This document shows, in pieces, positions 29,608 to 40,557 of a DNA stretch of 64,000 bases. Location of the stretch: contig NZ_NGMO01000002.1 in the NCBI RefSeq assembly GCF_002140175.1, forward strand, positions 528,826 to 592,825. Reading direction: 5' to 3'. Position 1 is the stretch's first letter, and every line of letters begins with the position of its first letter. The notes beneath the pieces are model-generated. The model was not told the origin of the DNA. It made no database searches and saw only the letters and a program-made list of their open reading frames with translations. Origin of the DNA: Candidatus Enterococcus wittei. GTDB lineage: Bacteria; Bacillota; Bacilli; Lactobacillales; Enterococcaceae. The position numbers were made by a program, and so were the translations under genes.

Positions 29608-30042
29608 ATGGGGAAATCAGTGGAACGATCATTAGAAGAATGTTTGTTTTTTAGTGTGAAAAAATTAGATCGAGTATTGAATAAATTAGCCGATGAAGCT
29701 TTCAAGAAAACAGGACTTGCGCCAACTTATGGCTTTATTTTGTTGATTTTAAGAGAAAAAGAAGGCATCCCACAAAAAGAGATTGCTAAAATGTTATATG
29801 CGGCTCCTTCAACCATTGCCCGTTTTGTGGAAAAATTAGAATATAAAGGGTACGTCAAAACAGTCACAGAAGGGCGGTTATCTCTCGTTTATTTAACGGA
29901 TGTAGGACGTGGATTTGTGAAAGAAATCGACAGTAGTTGGGATGAACTTCATCAAGCATATAAGACTGTTTTAGGTACAGATGTAAGTGAACAATTAGCA
30001 AAAGAACTCAATGAAGCAACGACTAAATTACAAAAAAAATAA
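29608..30042 (+). CDS. MarR family transcriptional regulator
   Basis: This 144-aa protein starts at ATG 29608, chosen because AGGAGG lies 8 bases upstream; the open frame extends 18 codons earlier without a ribosome site. Its winged helix includes KEIAKMLYAAPSTIARFVEK, then the wing LEYKGYVKTVTEGRLSLVYL. It is followed after 97 bases by an old-yellow-enzyme gene. A GCATGACGTTTGCATG segment (30053-30068) between them contains repeated GCATG and may be its operator. It is the likely regulator of the downstream detoxification genes. Confidence 0.85.
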   Translation: MGKSVERSLEECLFFSVKKLDRVLNKLADEAFKKTGLAPTYGFILLILREKEGIPQKEIAKMLYAAPSTIARFVEKLEYKGYVKTVTEGRLSLVYLTDVGRGFVKEIDSSWDELHQAYKTVLGTDVSEQLAKELNEATTKLQKK

Positions 30043-30139
30043 AATTTTTTACGCATGACGTTTGCATGTACAACTAAATGTATGTTTTAATTATCATAAG
30101 AAACATTTACAAAAAGTAAATCGTAATGGAGGAAGAGCA

Positions 30140-31246
30140 ATGCCAAATTTTAATGAATCAATCACATTCCGTTCAGGTATTACCTTGAAAAATCGTTTAA
30201 TGTTGTCACCAATGACAACACAGCTTAGCTTTTTCAATGGCGTAGTCACACAAGATGAAATCGAATACTACGCGAAACGTTCCAAGGGTTTAGGGGCAGT
30301 CATTACCGGGGCTGCGAATGTTCAGGATATCGGTAAGGGATGGCCGGGTGAATTAAGCATCGCACATGATGAGATGATTCCTCGACTAAGTGAGTTAGCT
30401 CAAGCAATTCAAGGACAAGGTGCAAAAGCGATCATCCAAATCTTCCACGGGGGACGTATGACGAATCGCGCCACTCTATCGGGTGAACAACCTGTCTCGG
30501 CTAGCGCTGTTCCAGCAGAACGTCCAGATGCAGAAACTCCTCGTGCTTTAAGCGAAGAAGAAGTGACTGAAACGATCCGAGCTTTCGGGGAAGCCACAAG
30601 AAGAGCCATTGAAGCAGGGTTTGATGGGATTGAATTACATGGGGCCAATACGTATTTGATTCAACAATTTTTTTCACCGCATTCGAATCGACGTGAAGAT
30701 CAATGGGGTGGCACTTTAGAAAAACGGTATCACTTTATTGAAGAATTATTGAAGACTGTCTTTCAATCAGTGAAGACTTATGCGAAAAAACCTTTTATTG
30801 TTGGCTACCGTTTTTCTCCAGAAGAATTTGAAACACCAGGGATTCGTTTTGAAGATACTTTGTGGTTGTTGGAACAATTACGTGAAACGACTCTAGATTA
30901 CCTTCACGTTTCTTTAAATACGTATGATCGTGTCGCACGCTCTGACACTTACGATCAAAAATCTATTCTTGAGTATGTCCATGAAGCAATTCAAGGGAAA
31001 ATCCCTCTAGTCGGTGTAGGTAATGTCCGCAACCGACACGATGTACAACAAGTTTTAGCACATGCAGAATTAGTCGCAATCGGACAGCAAATGCTTGTGG
31101 ATCCAGAATGGGCAATCAAGTTATTAGAAAATCAAGATGATAAATTTGTGACCAAACCATTCGCAGAAGCGTATAAAGAACTATATTTACCGAATCCGTT
31201 GTATAATTTTTTAGACAGACGTTACCAATCAACGATTAACATATAG
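30140..31246 (+). CDS. NADH:flavin oxidoreductase, old yellow enzyme family
   Basis: This 368-aa FMN-dependent enzyme starts at ATG 30140 (GGAGGAAG upstream). Its TIM barrel begins SGITLKNRLMLSPMTTQLS. The catalytic/FMN-binding region is GIELHGANTYLIQQFFSPHS, then NRREDQWGG; LVGVGNV and a late VAIGQQMLVDP complete the phosphate site. Members reduce the double bond of reactive enals and quinones. It lies in a MarR-OYE-DJ-1-AKR gene set with 15-26 base gaps, which fits reactive electrophile detoxification (inference). Confidence 0.9.
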   Translation: MPNFNESITFRSGITLKNRLMLSPMTTQLSFFNGVVTQDEIEYYAKRSKGLGAVITGAANVQDIGKGWPGELSIAHDEMIPRLSELAQAIQGQGAKAIIQIFHGGRMTNRATLSGEQPVSASAVPAERPDAETPRALSEEEVTETIRAFGEATRRAIEAGFDGIELHGANTYLIQQFFSPHSNRREDQWGGTLEKRYHFIEELLKTVFQSVKTYAKKPFIVGYRFSPEEFETPGIRFEDTLWLLEQLRETTLDYLHVSLNTYDRVARSDTYDQKSILEYVHEAIQGKIPLVGVGNVRNRHDVQQVLAHAELVAIGQQMLVDPEWAIKLLENQDDKFVTKPFAEAYKELYLPNPLYNFLDRRYQSTINI

Positions 31247-31261
31247 GAGGAAGAGGATGGA

Positions 31262-31939
31262 ATGAAAGTTTTAGTGGTTTTAACAAACGTAGAGAAATAT
31301 GCAGATATCAAGCGACCAACAGGATTATGGTTAAGTGAATTGACACACTTTTATGATGTTTTAGTCAAAAATGAAATAAAGGCTGATTTTGTCAGTCCAA
31401 ATGGAGGGTATGTTCCTTTAGAACCAAAAAGTGTGATCGACATGGATGATATTGATTGGACTTATTATCAAGACGAAGACTTTCGCAATCATGCATTAGG
31501 AAATACTTTACGTCCAGATGAAGTGAATCCCGATGATTACGCAGCCATCTATTATGCTGGTGGTCATGGCACAATGTGGGATTTTCCAGGTTCTGAAAAA
31601 TTAGGTGAAATTGCTTCGACTATTTATCGAAATAATGGGATCGTTTCTGCGGTTTGTCATGGTGTTGTAGGACTTTTACCTGTAGTTGATGAAACAGGAC
31701 AATCTATCTTAACAGGACGTACAGTGACAGGGTTTAGTAATGAAGAAGAAGAGCTGAATGGAACAACTGATGCTGTTCCATTTTTGACAGAGGATTCTCT
31801 GAAAGAAAAGGGTGCTGATTATCAAGCAGGCAAAGCTTTTTCAGAAGTGGTTCATGTAGATGGACGGCTACTTACAGGCCAAAATCCTCAATCAGCTCAG
31901 CTACTAGGGAAAGAAGTTGTTAGCGCATTGACTAAATAA
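31262..31939 (+). CDS. DJ-1/PfpI superfamily protein (Hsp31-like)
   Basis: This 225-aa protein has the class I glutamine-amidotransferase-like fold. YYAGGHGTMWDFP and nucleophile Cys in SAVCHGVVGLL (about residue 134) are visible, with an upstream Glu/Asp-rich loop. Hsp31-type members act as glyoxalase III or chaperones, so methylglyoxal or glycated-protein repair is plausible. GGAGGAAGAGG precedes the ATG. It sits between the OYE and AKR genes in a likely operon. Confidence 0.85.
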   Translation: MKVLVVLTNVEKYADIKRPTGLWLSELTHFYDVLVKNEIKADFVSPNGGYVPLEPKSVIDMDDIDWTYYQDEDFRNHALGNTLRPDEVNPDDYAAIYYAGGHGTMWDFPGSEKLGEIASTIYRNNGIVSAVCHGVVGLLPVVDETGQSILTGRTVTGFSNEEEELNGTTDAVPFLTEDSLKEKGADYQAGKAFSEVVHVDGRLLTGQNPQSAQLLGKEVVSALTK

Positions 31940-31965
31940 TCCTCGTATCAGAAAGGATGTTATAG

Positions 31966-32823
31966 ATGGAGACACGGACACTGAACAACGGATTAACCAT
32001 CCCGATACTGGGATTTGGTGTTTATCAAATATGGGATCAAGAAGAATGTGAAAAGGTAGTGTTGGAAGCTTTGAATGCTGGCTACCGTCTGATTGATACA
32101 GCAGCTGTTTATTATAATGAAGAAGCAGTTGGTCGAGCCATCAAAAAAAGTGGTATCCCCAGAGAAGAAATCACCCTCACAACGAAATTATGGGTCACTG
32201 ATGCTTCGTATGAAGGAGCCTACAAAGCCTACGAACGTTCTTTGCAGAAATTAGCAGTGGATTATATTGATCTATTTTTAATCCATCAACCCTATAATGA
32301 TTATTATGGTGCTTGGCGGGCAATGGAAGAATTGTACGAAGATGAGAAAGTAAAAGCGATTGGTGTCTCCAATTTTTCTACCGGTCGCTTAACTGACTTA
32401 ATCTTGAACAATCGGATCAAACCAGTAGTCAATCAAATCGAACAACATCCTTATCGTCAGCAAACACTTCAACGTGAAACGGCAGCCTATTTTGATGTTG
32501 CCACCGAAGCTTGGAGTCCATTCAATCAAGGGAAAGAGCAGATTTTTGAAGAACCAGTCTTACAGAAATTGGCTCAAAAATACAACAAAAGTGTGCCACA
32601 GATCATTTTACGTTGGCAGACACAGTTAGGAATCATTACAATTCCTAAATCTGTTCATGTCGATCGAATGAAAGAAAATCTCAACATCTTCGATTTTCAC
32701 CTAACAAAGGAAGAATTGGCAATGATCAAACAATTAGATAAAGCGCCAGAATCAACAGGGCCAAGAGAACATCGAACTTTAGTGGAAAAACTTCATCAAA
32801 TTAATCCGAATCAGCCACAGTAA
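31966..32823 (+). CDS. Aldo/keto reductase
   Basis: This 285-aa NADPH-dependent (beta/alpha)8 enzyme has the tetrad Asp and Tyr in YRLIDTAAVYYNEEAVG, Lys in LTTKLW and His in LFLIHQPYND. The cofactor-binding IIPKS-like segment appears as TIPKSVHVDRMKENLNIF. It reduces aldehydes or 2,5-diketo acid-type substrates; the exact substrate is unknown. GAAAGGATG lies before the ATG. It is the last gene of the MarR-associated set, with a terminator 22 bases downstream. Confidence 0.9.
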   Translation: METRTLNNGLTIPILGFGVYQIWDQEECEKVVLEALNAGYRLIDTAAVYYNEEAVGRAIKKSGIPREEITLTTKLWVTDASYEGAYKAYERSLQKLAVDYIDLFLIHQPYNDYYGAWRAMEELYEDEKVKAIGVSNFSTGRLTDLILNNRIKPVVNQIEQHPYRQQTLQRETAAYFDVATEAWSPFNQGKEQIFEEPVLQKLAQKYNKSVPQIILRWQTQLGIITIPKSVHVDRMKENLNIFDFHLTKEELAMIKQLDKAPESTGPREHRTLVEKLHQINPNQPQ

Positions 32824-32844
32824 AAAAGTAACCAATTGAAAACA

Positions 32845-32896
32845 GCCGGACTCTCCTAAAGTAGCTTAAACTATTTTGGAGAGTTTCGGCTTTTTT
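32845..32896 (+). terminator. Terminator after the aldo/keto reductase
   Basis: A stem, GCCGGACTCTCC with GGAGAGTTTCGGC, is followed by TTTTTT. Confidence 0.8.
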
Positions 32897-32978
32897 GGTA
32901 GAGTAATTCTCTCTCCTTTTACTTACTAAATAAATAGGGAGAAAAGTAGTTTTTTTATTAAAGGATGAATACTCGGAA

Positions 32979-33152
32979 CTATTTTTCAATTTTCTGTCTT
33001 AATGCTCAGATCAAAACGCTGCTGTCACAACCTTATCCACGGTGTTCCATTAGCTGATCTTTGACATTAAGCCAAAAAATTGTAAAATATGAGGACCTAT
33101 TTTTCAATTTTCTGTCTTAATGTTCAGATCAAAACGCTACTGTCACAACCTT
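32979..33152. repeat. Intergenic repeat family B, tandem copy
   Basis: Two 56-base direct copies (32979-33034 and 33097-33152) differ at two positions; each ends AAACGCTnCTGTCACAACCTT. The 62-base spacer carries the GGTGTTCCATTAGCTGATC and ATTAAGCC blocks. This is the best-preserved copy in the window. Confidence 0.8.
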
Positions 33153-33219
33153 CTTTCTATTTGAAACGTTTTCTAAGAAATGATACTCTACCAATAAGAG
33201 GTAGAAAAGAGGGAGATAC

Positions 33220-34518
33220 ATGAGGGTAGTGATTATTGGTGGATCATTTGCGGGGATTCAGACGGCTGTTTCGTTGCGAAGAGAGTGTCCGGCAAGTGAG
33301 ATTGTTTTGCTTGAAAAGCAAGAACGGGTTGGGTTTATTCCAAGTAGTGTCAATTTATTCTTGAAAGGAAAACTACACAATGAAGAAGAGTGCTACTGGA
33401 TCACCAAAGAGCAGTTGATCAACGATCATCATATTGAGGTTCGAACGAGTACCGAGGTTGTCTCTTTAAATGGAGACTCAAAACAAGTTCAGTTGAAAAA
33501 TGGTGAAGCGCTGTTTTTTGATTATTTAGTGATTGCTACCGGTTCGAATCAACAATTCAGCGGAAATACTATAGTGAATGAGTCGATACGGAGGATAAAA
33601 GATCAAACAGGAACGGAAGCATTGTATCAAAAAATCGTAGAGTCAAAGAAAATCGCAGTGGTTGGTGGAGGGCAAGTAGGGTTGGAATTAGTGGAAGGCT
33701 TATCTGATGGAACCAAGGAAGTTCATCTTTATGAAAGTCAGCCAACTCTTTTATTTCGTTATTTCGATCCAGAAATGGTTGTTCCGTTAGTCAATGAACT
33801 AAAAAAGCACAGAGTTTCTTTATTTTTAAATGAACAAGTCCAACAGATAACAGAAGATGAACCTGTTCAATTAGTTACAGAACAAAGAAAGGACACTTAT
33901 GACCTGATTCTTCTAGCAAATCATACGAAACCTGATAATCACATCTGGGAAGATCATTTGCGATTAAATGATGACGGAACGATTTGGGTCAATGACTACC
34001 TTCAAACCTCTCATCCAGCGATTTTTGCGATAGGGGATGCGATCCAAGTGTCTTTTCGCCCAACAGACGAGAAAATGTATGTTTCTTTAGTGAACAATGC
34101 TATCCGCACGGCTAATATCGCCAGTAAAAATATTAGTGGTACCCCTACGAAAGACTTAGGTACCTATCGTCCAATTGGGAATCGATGGTTTGGGTACTTT
34201 TTTGGTAGTGTAGGATTGACAGAGGAAGAAAGTATTTTTTATCCGCACAAAATCATGAAATATTTCTTTACGACACGTGCTTCTGCCATGAATCAAGAAG
34301 TAGTCAAAATCAAAATTTTGTGTGATGAGAAAGGTCAATTGATCGGTGCGCAGTGTTACAGTAAAGCAACCAATTTTCATTTTCTTGATCAACTTACATT
34401 TGCGATAGAGGAAGGTTGGACTTTGGCACAACTAGAGGCACATGAATTGTTCTTTCAGCCTGAATTTCGGACTCCCGTATCACTTGTAAAGGCGGTTGAT
34501 TCGTTCAATGAAACTTGA
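33220..34518 (+). CDS. FAD/NAD(P)-dependent oxidoreductase, Nox/Npr-like without redox Cys
   Basis: This 432-aa flavoprotein has the FAD site VVIIGGSFAGIQTAVSL, a VIATGS segment, the NAD site KIAVVGGGQVGLELVEG and the second FAD motif FAIGDAIQV. It aligns with NADH oxidase/peroxidase family proteins. At the position of their catalytic Cys42 it reads F-I-P-S42-S, so Cys is replaced by Ser and peroxidase or CoA-disulfide chemistry is unlikely. A water- or peroxide-forming oxidase, or another dehydrogenase, remains possible. Its stop overlaps the following Mga-like gene by 11 bases, implying cotranscription. GAGGGAG precedes the ATG. Confidence 0.8.
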   Translation: MRVVIIGGSFAGIQTAVSLRRECPASEIVLLEKQERVGFIPSSVNLFLKGKLHNEEECYWITKEQLINDHHIEVRTSTEVVSLNGDSKQVQLKNGEALFFDYLVIATGSNQQFSGNTIVNESIRRIKDQTGTEALYQKIVESKKIAVVGGGQVGLELVEGLSDGTKEVHLYESQPTLLFRYFDPEMVVPLVNELKKHRVSLFLNEQVQQITEDEPVQLVTEQRKDTYDLILLANHTKPDNHIWEDHLRLNDDGTIWVNDYLQTSHPAIFAIGDAIQVSFRPTDEKMYVSLVNNAIRTANIASKNISGTPTKDLGTYRPIGNRWFGYFFGSVGLTEEESIFYPHKIMKYFFTTRASAMNQEVVKIKILCDEKGQLIGAQCYSKATNFHFLDQLTFAIEEGWTLAQLEAHELFFQPEFRTPVSLVKAVDSFNET

Positions 34519-35968
34519 AGAACTCTTGGATAAAAAAGAACAAATGCAAATAGAAATCATTCGTACGTTAGTTTTAAACGGAGGTTCTGCCTCCATCAAT
34601 GAGTTAAGAGAACACGTCAAACTTTCAAAATCTGCTTTTGATCAGTATATCGAAGACATTGCGCTCATTGGAGCAATGATGAAAAAGAAGGTAGATATTC
34701 AAAAAAATGAATTTCAGGCGATTTTAGTGTTAGATGATACGATGAGCTTAGAAAAAATCACATTGTTCCTTGTTCAACAAAGCTTGAAATTTCGGATTTT
34801 ATGCTACTTACTTGAACATCAACAAGTGTCTAGTGTCCGTTTGGCAACAGTATTTAATATAAGTGAATCTTCTGTCTTTAGAAAATTCAAAGAATTGAAC
34901 CGGCTGTTGAAAGAATTTTCTTTGAAAATCAAAAATGGTCAGTTAGATGGCGAAGAATTACAGATCAGATATTTTTATTATTCGCTATTTCAGTTTTTAC
35001 CGGAATCACAACGACCCACATATATTCAAGAGACACCTGAAAAACGTCCATTGATCTTAGGGTTAGAGCGAGTGTTGAAAACAACGATATCCTCTGAAGC
35101 TTCGATAAAAATTGCTTCTTGGTTAGGGATTACCAGAAAACGACTCTTGTCTGATAAGAAGAAATTCTCAATATTAAAAGAAAAAAAGACGCTCTACCAA
35201 AAGGATCGATTGTATCAAGCTATTGATTCTGTGATTTCTTTATATCTTAGTAGGACAGCCGCTGATATCACTTCGTATGAGACGATGCTCTTTTATAGTT
35301 TTCTAGTTTCATTTGCTGTGTTAGAAGAAGAAACTTTTTATCAATATGATCTGACACGTAGTAAAAAATTACCAACTGCCATCTTGGATACGTATATCCG
35401 AGAAACGATGTTATGGCATTATCGGCCTAGACGCTTGAAAATAAAGGAAGAGAAGGCTGTCGGTTATCAGTTAGCTCAGATCAATAATGAATTGTATTTC
35501 TTTCAGGGACATATCACGATCTATGATCAACCACACTTGCTGACTCAACAGCAGCGAATGTTAGGAGATTCCCTCAGTCAATTACTAGATCTTCTAAAGA
35601 AAACAACAATTGAGCAATTACCCGAAAAACAATTGACAGAAACCATGCTCGATCATTTAATGAGTCAATACGCCAATATTTTAATGATGATCGACTTTTA
35701 TATTGAAAAAAAGGTATCTGTAGGTATCGATCTCCATACTTTGCCAATCTGTCGAGTGGCATTTCAACAATTTCTGATCAGAGAATTAAAGGGGATCAGT
35801 GGCGTTGAAATTGAAGAGATACAACCTGAAAAAACTTATGACCTAATCATTACATTCAATCACGAGCGATCAGGTCAAAATTATTACTACCTTTCCGAAT
35901 TTGCTTCAAGCTTTGATATATTAAGGCTAAAGCAAAAAATCGAAGGAGAAATAAAAGCTAAAAATTAG
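34508..35968 (+). CDS. Mga-like helix-turn-helix regulator upstream of glpKOF
   Basis: This 486-aa protein starts at ATG 34508, inside the end of the oxidoreductase gene; TTG 34496 is an alternative. Its N-terminal winged helix has LVLNGGSASINELREHVKLS. A second HTH is QVSSVRLATVFNISESSVFR at about 105-125. PRD-like helical regions and a C-terminal EIIB-like end (GISGVEIEEIQPEKTYDLII) follow. It ends 114 bases before glpK and is followed by a terminator. Control of glycerol genes is suggested only by position. Confidence 0.75.
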   Translation: MKLEELLDKKEQMQIEIIRTLVLNGGSASINELREHVKLSKSAFDQYIEDIALIGAMMKKKVDIQKNEFQAILVLDDTMSLEKITLFLVQQSLKFRILCYLLEHQQVSSVRLATVFNISESSVFRKFKELNRLLKEFSLKIKNGQLDGEELQIRYFYYSLFQFLPESQRPTYIQETPEKRPLILGLERVLKTTISSEASIKIASWLGITRKRLLSDKKKFSILKEKKTLYQKDRLYQAIDSVISLYLSRTAADITSYETMLFYSFLVSFAVLEEETFYQYDLTRSKKLPTAILDTYIRETMLWHYRPRRLKIKEEKAVGYQLAQINNELYFFQGHITIYDQPHLLTQQQRMLGDSLSQLLDLLKKTTIEQLPEKQLTETMLDHLMSQYANILMMIDFYIEKKVSVGIDLHTLPICRVAFQQFLIRELKGISGVEIEEIQPEKTYDLIITFNHERSGQNYYYLSEFASSFDILRLKQKIEGEIKAKN

Positions 35969-35969
35969 A

Positions 35970-36013
35970 AAACTGTCAAAAAAAATGAGAATTCATATTT
36001 TTTTTGACAGTTT
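35970..36013 (+). terminator. Terminator between the regulator and glpK
   Basis: A long A/T stem closed by AAACTGTC/GACAGTTT (35970-36013) could act in both directions. Confidence 0.75.
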
Positions 36014-36049
36014 CTTTAAAATAAATAGGTGTAAGATAAAAGCAGATAA

Positions 36050-36063
36050 AGAAAGCGTTTGCA
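36050..36063 (+). promoter_or_regulatory. cre site upstream of glpK
   Basis: AGAAAGCGTTTGCA matches the CcpA consensus TGWAANCGNTNWCA at 12 of 14 positions. It is 19 bases before glpK, consistent with catabolite repression. Confidence 0.6.
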
Positions 36064-36070
36064 AATATAG

Positions 36071-37579
<1,509 letters not shown>

Positions 37580-37595
37580 AGGGAGGAACACGAAT

Positions 37596-39419
37596 ATGTT
37601 TTCAAAAACAACAAGACAAGAAAATATTAACCACATGAAACAAGAAGAATTAGATCTTTTGATTATCGGCGGTGGAATTACCGGTGCAGGTGTGGCGATC
37701 CAAGCGGCAGCATCAGGCATCAAAACAGGTTTGATCGACATGCAGGATTTTGCTGAAGGGACTTCTTCACGCTCCACTAAATTAGTCCATGGAGGGATTC
37801 GTTATTTAAAAACATTTGATGTAGAAGTAGTGGCTGATACAGTAGGTGAACGTGCGGTAGTTCAAAGTATTGCTCCTCATATCCCTAAGCCAGATCCAAT
37901 GTTGTTGCCAATCTATGAAGGTGAAGGGGCAACCACGTTTAATATGTTCTCTGTCAAAGTAGCCATGGATCTTTATGATAAGTTAGCAAATGTGACTGGA
38001 ACGAAATATGAGAATTATACACTCACGCCTGAAGAAGTATTAAAACGTGAACCATTCTTGAAAAAAGAAGGTTTAAAAGGTGCCGGTGTTTATCTGGATT
38101 TCCGTAACAATGATGCTCGTTTAGTCATCGACAACATCAAAAAAGCAGCAGAAGATGGGGCATATTTAGTCAGTAAAATGAAAGCTACCGGATTTATCTA
38201 TGACGGGGACAAGATCGTTGGGGTTAAAGCTCGTGATCTGTTAAGCGATGAAGTGATTGAAATTCGTGCCAAAATCGTGATCAACACAAGTGGTCCATGG
38301 GTCGATAAAATCCGTAACTTGAATTTCAAACGAGCAATCTCACCAAAAATGCGTCCTACAAAAGGAATTCATTTAGTGGTAGATGCTAAGAAATTACCAG
38401 TTCCACAACCAACTTATTTTGATACTGGCAAACAAGACGGACGGATGGTCTTTGCCATTCCTCGTGAAAACAAAACTTATTTTGGTACAACAGATACAGA
38501 TTATCAAGGCGATTTTACTGATCCTAAAGTAACACAAGAAGATGTGGATTACCTATTAGAAGTCATTAACCATCGTTATCCAGAAGCAAATATTACACTG
38601 GCAGATATTGAATCAAGTTGGGCTGGTCTACGTCCACTTTTGATTGGAAATTCTGGTTCAGACTACAATGGTGGAGATAATGGTTCAATTTCCGATAAGA
38701 GTTTCCGTAAAGTCGTAGATACGGTGACAGAGTATAAAGAAAACAAAGTATCTCGTGTGGAAGTAGAAGACGTCTTGAATCATTTAGAAAATAGTCGGGA
38801 TGAAAAAGCACCATCTACTGTTTCTCGTGGTAGTTCACTAGAACGAGAACCCGATGGATTAGTGACTTTATCAGGAGGGAAAATCACCGATTACCGTAAA
38901 ATGGCAGAAGGAGCAATGAAGCTGATCCGCCAATTGCTAAAAGACGAATATGGTGTAGAAACAAAAGAAATCGATTCGAAAAAATATCCTGTTTCTGGTG
39001 GCGATTTTGATCCAACAAAACAAGAAGAAATGGTCCGTGAATTTGCCCAAATCGGGATCGAAGCTGGCTTAAGTGAAGAAGATGCGACCTATATTGCCGA
39101 CTTCTACGGAACAAATGCAAAACGAATCTTTGAATTAGCTAAAGAAATGAAACCATATCCTGGATTGACACTAGCTGAATCCGCACGTTTACGCTATGCC
39201 TTAGAAGAAGAAATGGTCTTGGCACCAGGTGATTATTTGATCCGTCGAACGAACCATATGCTTTTTGAAAGAGATCAATTAGACGAAATCAAACAACCAA
39301 TCATCGATGCGATTGCTGAATATCTTGAATGGTCAACAGAAGAAAAAGAACATCAAAGCAAACAATTAGAAAAATTGATTGCTGAATCAGATTTGCGTGA
39401 ACTGAAAGGGGCAAATTAA
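37596..39419 (+). CDS. glpO: Type 1 alpha-glycerophosphate oxidase
   Basis: This 607-aa FAD enzyme oxidises glycerol-3-phosphate to dihydroxyacetone phosphate, with O2 reduced to H2O2. It has the N-terminal dinucleotide fold LLIIGGGITGAGVAIQAA, the segment GTSSRSTKLVHGGIRYL and a C-terminal helical domain. An insertion of about 50 aa relative to GlpD (near nt 38650-38840) is typical of streptococcal/enterococcal GlpO. ATG 37596 has GGGAGGAA upstream; the earlier TTG in the frame is rejected. It is 16 bases after glpK and directly abuts glpF. H2O2 from this step is a recognised trait of enterococcal glycerol use. Confidence 0.95.
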   Translation: MFSKTTRQENINHMKQEELDLLIIGGGITGAGVAIQAAASGIKTGLIDMQDFAEGTSSRSTKLVHGGIRYLKTFDVEVVADTVGERAVVQSIAPHIPKPDPMLLPIYEGEGATTFNMFSVKVAMDLYDKLANVTGTKYENYTLTPEEVLKREPFLKKEGLKGAGVYLDFRNNDARLVIDNIKKAAEDGAYLVSKMKATGFIYDGDKIVGVKARDLLSDEVIEIRAKIVINTSGPWVDKIRNLNFKRAISPKMRPTKGIHLVVDAKKLPVPQPTYFDTGKQDGRMVFAIPRENKTYFGTTDTDYQGDFTDPKVTQEDVDYLLEVINHRYPEANITLADIESSWAGLRPLLIGNSGSDYNGGDNGSISDKSFRKVVDTVTEYKENKVSRVEVEDVLNHLENSRDEKAPSTVSRGSSLEREPDGLVTLSGGKITDYRKMAEGAMKLIRQLLKDEYGVETKEIDSKKYPVSGGDFDPTKQEEMVREFAQIGIEAGLSEEDATYIADFYGTNAKRIFELAKEMKPYPGLTLAESARLRYALEEEMVLAPGDYLIRRTNHMLFERDQLDEIKQPIIDAIAEYLEWSTEEKEHQSKQLEKLIAESDLRELKGAN

Positions 39420-40136
39420 ATGAATGCAGATATGACCCAAATAATGGGTGAGTTTATTGGAACAATGATCTTGATCCTTTTAGGAGACGGCGTGTGTGCG
39501 GCGGTTAATTTGAATAAAAGTAAAGCGCACGCATCTGGTTGGATCGTCATTGCCTTTGGTTGGGCCTTAGCGGTTACAATGGCTGTTTATATTTCAGGAT
39601 TTATGGGACCAGCACACTTAAACCCAGCAGTAACGCTAGGTATGGCAATGACTGGTGGAATCGGTTGGAACTTAGTCGTGCCCTTTATCATCGCACAACT
39701 TTTAGGCGCAATCGTAGGAGCTGTCCTTGTCTGGTTATCTTATCTGCCTCACTGGCAAGCAACAAAAGATCAAGGCGCGATTTTAGGAACATTTGCTACA
39801 GGACCCGCAATTCGTAATTATCCAGCCAACTTTATTACTGAAGTCATTGGCACATTCGTATTAGTCCTAGGCTTACTGGCATTCGGCCAAACTGCATTTG
39901 CAGATGGAACTAATGTCTTTGCTGTAGGTGGCTTGATCTTAGCCATCGGTCTATCTTTAGGTGGACCTACCGGATATGCCATCAACCCAGCTCGTGACTT
40001 AGGACCACGTATCGCGCATGCTATTTTGCCAATTGCGAACAAAGGAGATTCAGACTGGAGCTATTCATGGGTACCAGTCATCGCACCAATGGTTGGCGCT
40101 GTCGTAGCAGTAGGTATGTATACATTGATGGTTTGA
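39420..40136 (+). CDS. glpF: Glycerol uptake facilitator (aquaglyceroporin)
   Basis: This 238-aa MIP-family channel has six membrane segments and two half-helices with the motifs HLNPAVTLG and INPARDLGPR. The arginine of the second supports the selectivity filter. It admits glycerol by facilitated diffusion for GlpK to trap. The ATG follows the glpO stop directly, so translation is coupled. It is the last gene of the operon, with a terminator at 40228. Confidence 0.95.
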   Translation: MNADMTQIMGEFIGTMILILLGDGVCAAVNLNKSKAHASGWIVIAFGWALAVTMAVYISGFMGPAHLNPAVTLGMAMTGGIGWNLVVPFIIAQLLGAIVGAVLVWLSYLPHWQATKDQGAILGTFATGPAIRNYPANFITEVIGTFVLVLGLLAFGQTAFADGTNVFAVGGLILAIGLSLGGPTGYAINPARDLGPRIAHAILPIANKGDSDWSYSWVPVIAPMVGAVVAVGMYTLMV

Positions 40137-40227
40137 GTCCTATTTTACTAAAATCAATTGAAATGAAGTGAGTATGTAAAACCCAATCTCAAAGCTTAAA
40201 AAGCAACCTGTTGATTTGATCTACTGA

Positions 40228-40271
40228 GACCATCGTAAAACAGATTTATCTGTTCTGCGATGGTCTTTTTA
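40228..40271 (+). terminator. Terminator after glpF
   Basis: GACCATCG...CGATGGTC with inner AACAGA/TCTGTT is followed by TTTTT. From here to 40557 nothing gene-like is seen. Confidence 0.8.
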
Positions 40272-40557
40272 TTGTGCTTGTGATATCTAGGCACTGCATG
40301 GTCGACGATCAATAAAAATTAAAAATAGTTGAGATTGGATTTGATTTTTTTCTTATGTGCATAGTAGAGGGCATGAAATGTTGTTTACCAAGCAATATGA
40401 AAATAGGACATTAGAAGAAAATGTAAGTACAACAAAAATAGCTTTCTATATTTTTGTGATTTCAAGACTTCATAGCTTGATTTTACAATAGTGAAACAGC
40501 AGTGTGTTCCTATCATCTTTGCACAAGGGTAGTAATAAAGGAGCTTGGCTGTCGTTT

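Noticed and set aside
32979-33152. CRISPR array
   Set aside because: Only two 56-base copies are present, with a spacer that is itself repeat-family sequence.
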